Shown: positions 61,873 through 64,000 of the stretch, in pieces | How the letters are laid out: every line of letters starts with the position of its first letter | How positions within the stretch are numbered: the first letter of the stretch is position 1 | Assembly: GCA_030145845.1 (NCBI GenBank) | Contig: JAIXHJ010000014.1 | Coordinates: 1 to 64,000 of the forward strand | Reading direction: 5' to 3' | Source: Pseudomonadota bacterium | Lineage (GTDB): Bacteria > Pseudomonadota > Gammaproteobacteria > Pseudomonadales > Oceanobacteraceae | DNA length: 64,000 nucleotides | Program-made: the position numbers and the translations under genes | The notes under the pieces: model-generated | Databases searched by the model: none | What the model was told of the DNA's origin: nothing | What the model saw: only the letters and a program-made list of their open reading frames with translations

Positions 61873-62036
61873 AGGCAGCCCAATAAATGCGATAGTAAAC
61901 TACTGAGTATTCAGGTAATACGCGGCTCCTGAACATGAGCCGGACCTTTGGCAGGAAGGGCTCTCTGAACTCAGTTTAGATGGTGGCGGGAAATTTTCCT
62001 GCCGTTGCAACTCATACTCAGGTATAACGTGTCACA

Positions 62037-62408
62037 GTGATTCCGGATTCCATAAAAGTTAAGAAAAACAGCCGCGTGCTGGAACTCTGTTATGGCAGCC
62101 AGTGTTATGGTCTGCCTTATGAGTATCTGCGCGTGTATTCCCCTTCTGCTGAAGTCCGCGGCCATGGTGTCGGTAATGAGGTACTTCAGTACGGCAAGAA
62201 AGACGTGAACCTGCTGCGCATAGAGCCGGCGGGCAATTACGCGCTGAAACTGGTGTTTGACGATGGTCATGACTCCGGACTGTACGACTGGAACTACCTT
62301 CATCATCTGGCGCTGAATCAGCAGGCGTTATGGCAGGATTATCTGCAGCGCCTGCAGGCGGCCGGCAAAAGCCGTGAATCATCTGCCATCAGTTTCCGAG
62401 CTTTGTAA
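62037..62408 (+). CDS. DUF971 (gamma-butyrobetaine hydroxylase-like N-terminal) protein
   Basis: This 123-residue protein is a single DUF971 domain: LELCYGSQCYGLPYEYLRVYSPSAEVRGHG and LVFDDGHDSGLYDWNYLHHL are the family's core. It starts with GTG 62037. DUF971 genes often follow hslVU in Pseudomonas and relatives; here a chemoreceptor on the other strand lies between. The zinc-binding role seen in some relatives cannot be confirmed. Confidence 0.9.
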   Translation: MIPDSIKVKKNSRVLELCYGSQCYGLPYEYLRVYSPSAEVRGHGVGNEVLQYGKKDVNLLRIEPAGNYALKLVFDDGHDSGLYDWNYLHHLALNQQALWQDYLQRLQAAGKSRESSAISFRAL

Positions 62409-62468
62409 CGGGCCTGTTACGGCAGAGTCCGTTATAGTGATAACAAATTTAAACACAGGAGCCGCACC

Positions 62469-64000
62469 TTGACGGATTCCAACGACCCGAAAGAGCCACA
62501 GGTCACCCCGACCGTTATTCACGATCCGAATGCGGCTGCTGAGGCTGAGAAATACGATAATCCGGTACCCAGCCGTGAGGCACTGCTGAGTCTGCTTGAG
62601 CAGATCGGTCACCCGGCGACGCATGCGGAAGTCTGTGCCCATCTGGGCGAAACCGATGAAGACCGGGTCGAGGCACTGCGCCGGCGACTGATTGCCATGG
62701 CCCGCGACGGTCAGCTGATCAGTAACCGCCGCAATCAGTTTGCGCCGCTGCGCAAAGTGGATCTGGTTACCGGTATCGTGATGGGACACCGCGACGGCTT
62801 CGGCTTTGTGCTGCGTGAAGGGGCGGATGACGTGCATCTGTCCAACCGGCAGATGAGCAAAGTCTTCCACGGCGACCGGGTGGCGGTGCAGATTCTCGGC
62901 CTCGACCGCCGTGGCCGTCCGGAAGGCAAAATTGTCGATGTGCTGGAGCGCAACACCCGGCAGGTGGTCGGACGTTATTTCGATCAGTCCGGTGTGGGTG
63001 TGGTGCAGCCGGATAACAAGCGTATTTCAAAAGAAATCCTGATTACTCCGGAAGGGCGTAAGAACGCGCAGCATGGCCAGTTTGTGGTGGTGCATATTAC
63101 CCGTCAGCCGGAAGCCGGTGCGCTGCCGGTGGGTGAGGTAATTGAAGTTCTGGGTGACCATCTGGCGCCGGGTATGGAAATTGATGTGGCTATCCGCAGT
63201 CACAACATTCCGTTTGAATGGCCGGAAGAAGTGGCCGGTGAAACGGCGGCACTGCCGGATCAGGTGAAAGAAAAAGACAAACAGCACCGTATCGACCTGC
63301 GCCATCTGCCGTTTGTGACCATCGACGGTGAAGATGCCAAAGACTTTGACGATGCGGTGTACTGCGAGAAAAACCGCAACACCGGCGGCTGGCGCCTGTA
63401 CGTGGCCATTGCCGATGTTTCCCATTATGTCCAGGTGCATTCGGCACTGGATCATCAGGCACATCTGCGTGGCAACTCGGTATATTTTCCGGAGTTCGTG
63501 GTGCCGATGCTGCCGGAAAAACTGTCCAACGGCCTGTGCTCCCTGAATCCGGAAGTAGACCGCCTGGTGATGGTCTGTGAAATGACCATTTCCCGCGCCG
63601 GTAATATTTCCGGTTATAAATTCATGGAAGGCCTGATTCATTCCCATGCCCGTCTGACTTACAACAAAGTCTGGAAAATGCTGGAGCAGCCACGCACCGA
63701 AGACGGTGATATGTGGCGTGAGCATTACCAGGATGTGGTGCCACATCTGGAAGATCTGTACGGTCTGTTCCGTCTGCTGCGCAGCAAGCGTGAAGACCGT
63801 GGGGCGATGGATTTTGACTCGGTTGAAACCCGTATCGTGTTCGATGCCGAACGTAAGATTCAGGAAATCGTGCCGGTACAGCGTAACAACGCCCATATGC
63901 TGATTGAAGAATGCATGCTGGCGGCCAACGTCTGTGCTGCGGACTTCCTGCAGCGTTATAAAGTGCCGTGTCTGTACCGGGTGCATAATGGTCCGAGCGC
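62469..64000 (+). CDS. rnr: Ribonuclease R (5' part; 3' end outside window)
   Basis: The first 510 codons of RNase R are visible: an N-terminal helix-turn-helix-like region, cold-shock domains (about 100-235; VMGHRDGFGFVLREGADDVHLS) and the start of the RNB domain with the catalytic aspartates in DGEDAKDFDDAV. It degrades structured RNA 3' to 5' and aids ribosome quality control. The start is TTG 62469, with AGGAG exactly 7 bases upstream; no in-frame ATG fits. E. coli RNase R has 813 residues, so about 300 are cut off. TATAGT (62433-62438) may be its -10 box. Confidence 0.95.
   Translation, partial: MTDSNDPKEPQVTPTVIHDPNAAAEAEKYDNPVPSREALLSLLEQIGHPATHAEVCAHLGETDEDRVEALRRRLIAMARDGQLISNRRNQFAPLRKVDLVTGIVMGHRDGFGFVLREGADDVHLSNRQMSKVFHGDRVAVQILGLDRRGRPEGKIVDVLERNTRQVVGRYFDQSGVGVVQPDNKRISKEILITPEGRKNAQHGQFVVVHITRQPEAGALPVGEVIEVLGDHLAPGMEIDVAIRSHNIPFEWPEEVAGETAALPDQVKEKDKQHRIDLRHLPFVTIDGEDAKDFDDAVYCEKNRNTGGWRLYVAIADVSHYVQVHSALDHQAHLRGNSVYFPEFVVPMLPEKLSNGLCSLNPEVDRLVMVCEMTISRAGNISGYKFMEGLIHSHARLTYNKVWKMLEQPRTEDGDMWREHYQDVVPHLEDLYGLFRLLRSKREDRGAMDFDSVETRIVFDAERKIQEIVPVQRNNAHMLIEECMLAANVCAADFLQRYKVPCLYRVHNGPS

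Noticed and set aside
63027..63986. Long open frame on the minus strand opposite RNase R
   Set aside because: RNase R is certain on the plus strand; the antisense protein is His/Gln-rich and resembles nothing.
1..64000. CRISPR arrays, tRNA/rRNA genes, insertion sequences, prophage genes
   Set aside because: I saw no regularly spaced repeats, no transposase or phage proteins, and no cloverleaf or rRNA signature by eye.

Overview
The window is a piece of a gammaproteobacterial chromosome, most like marine Oceanospirillales/Pseudomonadales-type bacteria (an inference from protein character, gene order and moderate GC content; no 16S gene is present to prove it). It opens in the last 78 codons of tuf and contains the complete S10, spc and alpha ribosomal-protein operons (446-14079: rpsJ to rplQ, with secY, rpmJ and rpoA), in the standard order. 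Several gaps in this block carry strong RNA hairpins: three in tandem after rpsJ, a two-stem structure before rpsH, a 13-bp stem before rpsM, and a 20-bp palindrome at the rpsM stop.

From 14 to 24 kb there is a TRAP transporter with its TatT-type TPR lipoprotein, then a 1232-residue PilZ/DUF1631/GGDEF/EAL protein whose catalytic motifs are degenerate. Next comes the most interesting locus. A sigma-54 activator carries a PAS-like sensor with cysteines spaced as in the sulfane-sulfur sensor FisR. It is divergent from a persulfide-dioxygenase-like metallo-beta-lactamase protein that has lost all its metal ligands. That gene has a clear -24/-12 promoter, with two identical-pattern inverted repeats 22 bp apart about 220-240 bp upstream of the expected transcript start. 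Downstream on the same strand follow cydA, cydB, cydX and ybgE, then a tight trio of single-domain rhodanese, DUF3365 haem protein and OsmC-like thiol peroxidase. I read this as a candidate sulfide/sulfane-sulfur-responsive respiration module.

From 29 to 42 kb are a K+-channel-like protein, a DksA/TraR zinc-finger protein, an HD-GYP protein, a CBS-domain protein, a ComFB-type protein, a CpxRA-like two-component system with a small periplasmic partner, a nitronate monooxygenase-like flavoprotein, a secreted lipase with its foldase, an inositol-monophosphatase-family enzyme and an intact GGDEF-EAL protein. Four genes here and upstream point to dense c-di-GMP signalling.

From 42 to 53 kb are the divergent tesA and ybbA/ybbP-type genes, a Zur-box-preceded COG0523 metallochaperone, a periplasmic binding protein, an ExeM/NucH-type extracellular nuclease, a free-standing CZB zinc-binding protein, a Fur-box-preceded FagA-like protein and a diacylglycerol-kinase-family enzyme. 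From 53 to 64 kb are coiled-coil membrane proteins flanking a 352-bp structured non-coding gap, a YcbL-type MBL hydrolase, a transglutaminase-like protein with an LPP20 lipoprotein, slyD, hslVU behind a good sigma-32 promoter, a chemoreceptor with a Cache domain, a DUF971 protein and the first 510 codons of RNase R (TTG start), cut by the window end. I saw no rRNA, tRNA, CRISPR array, insertion sequence or prophage gene.
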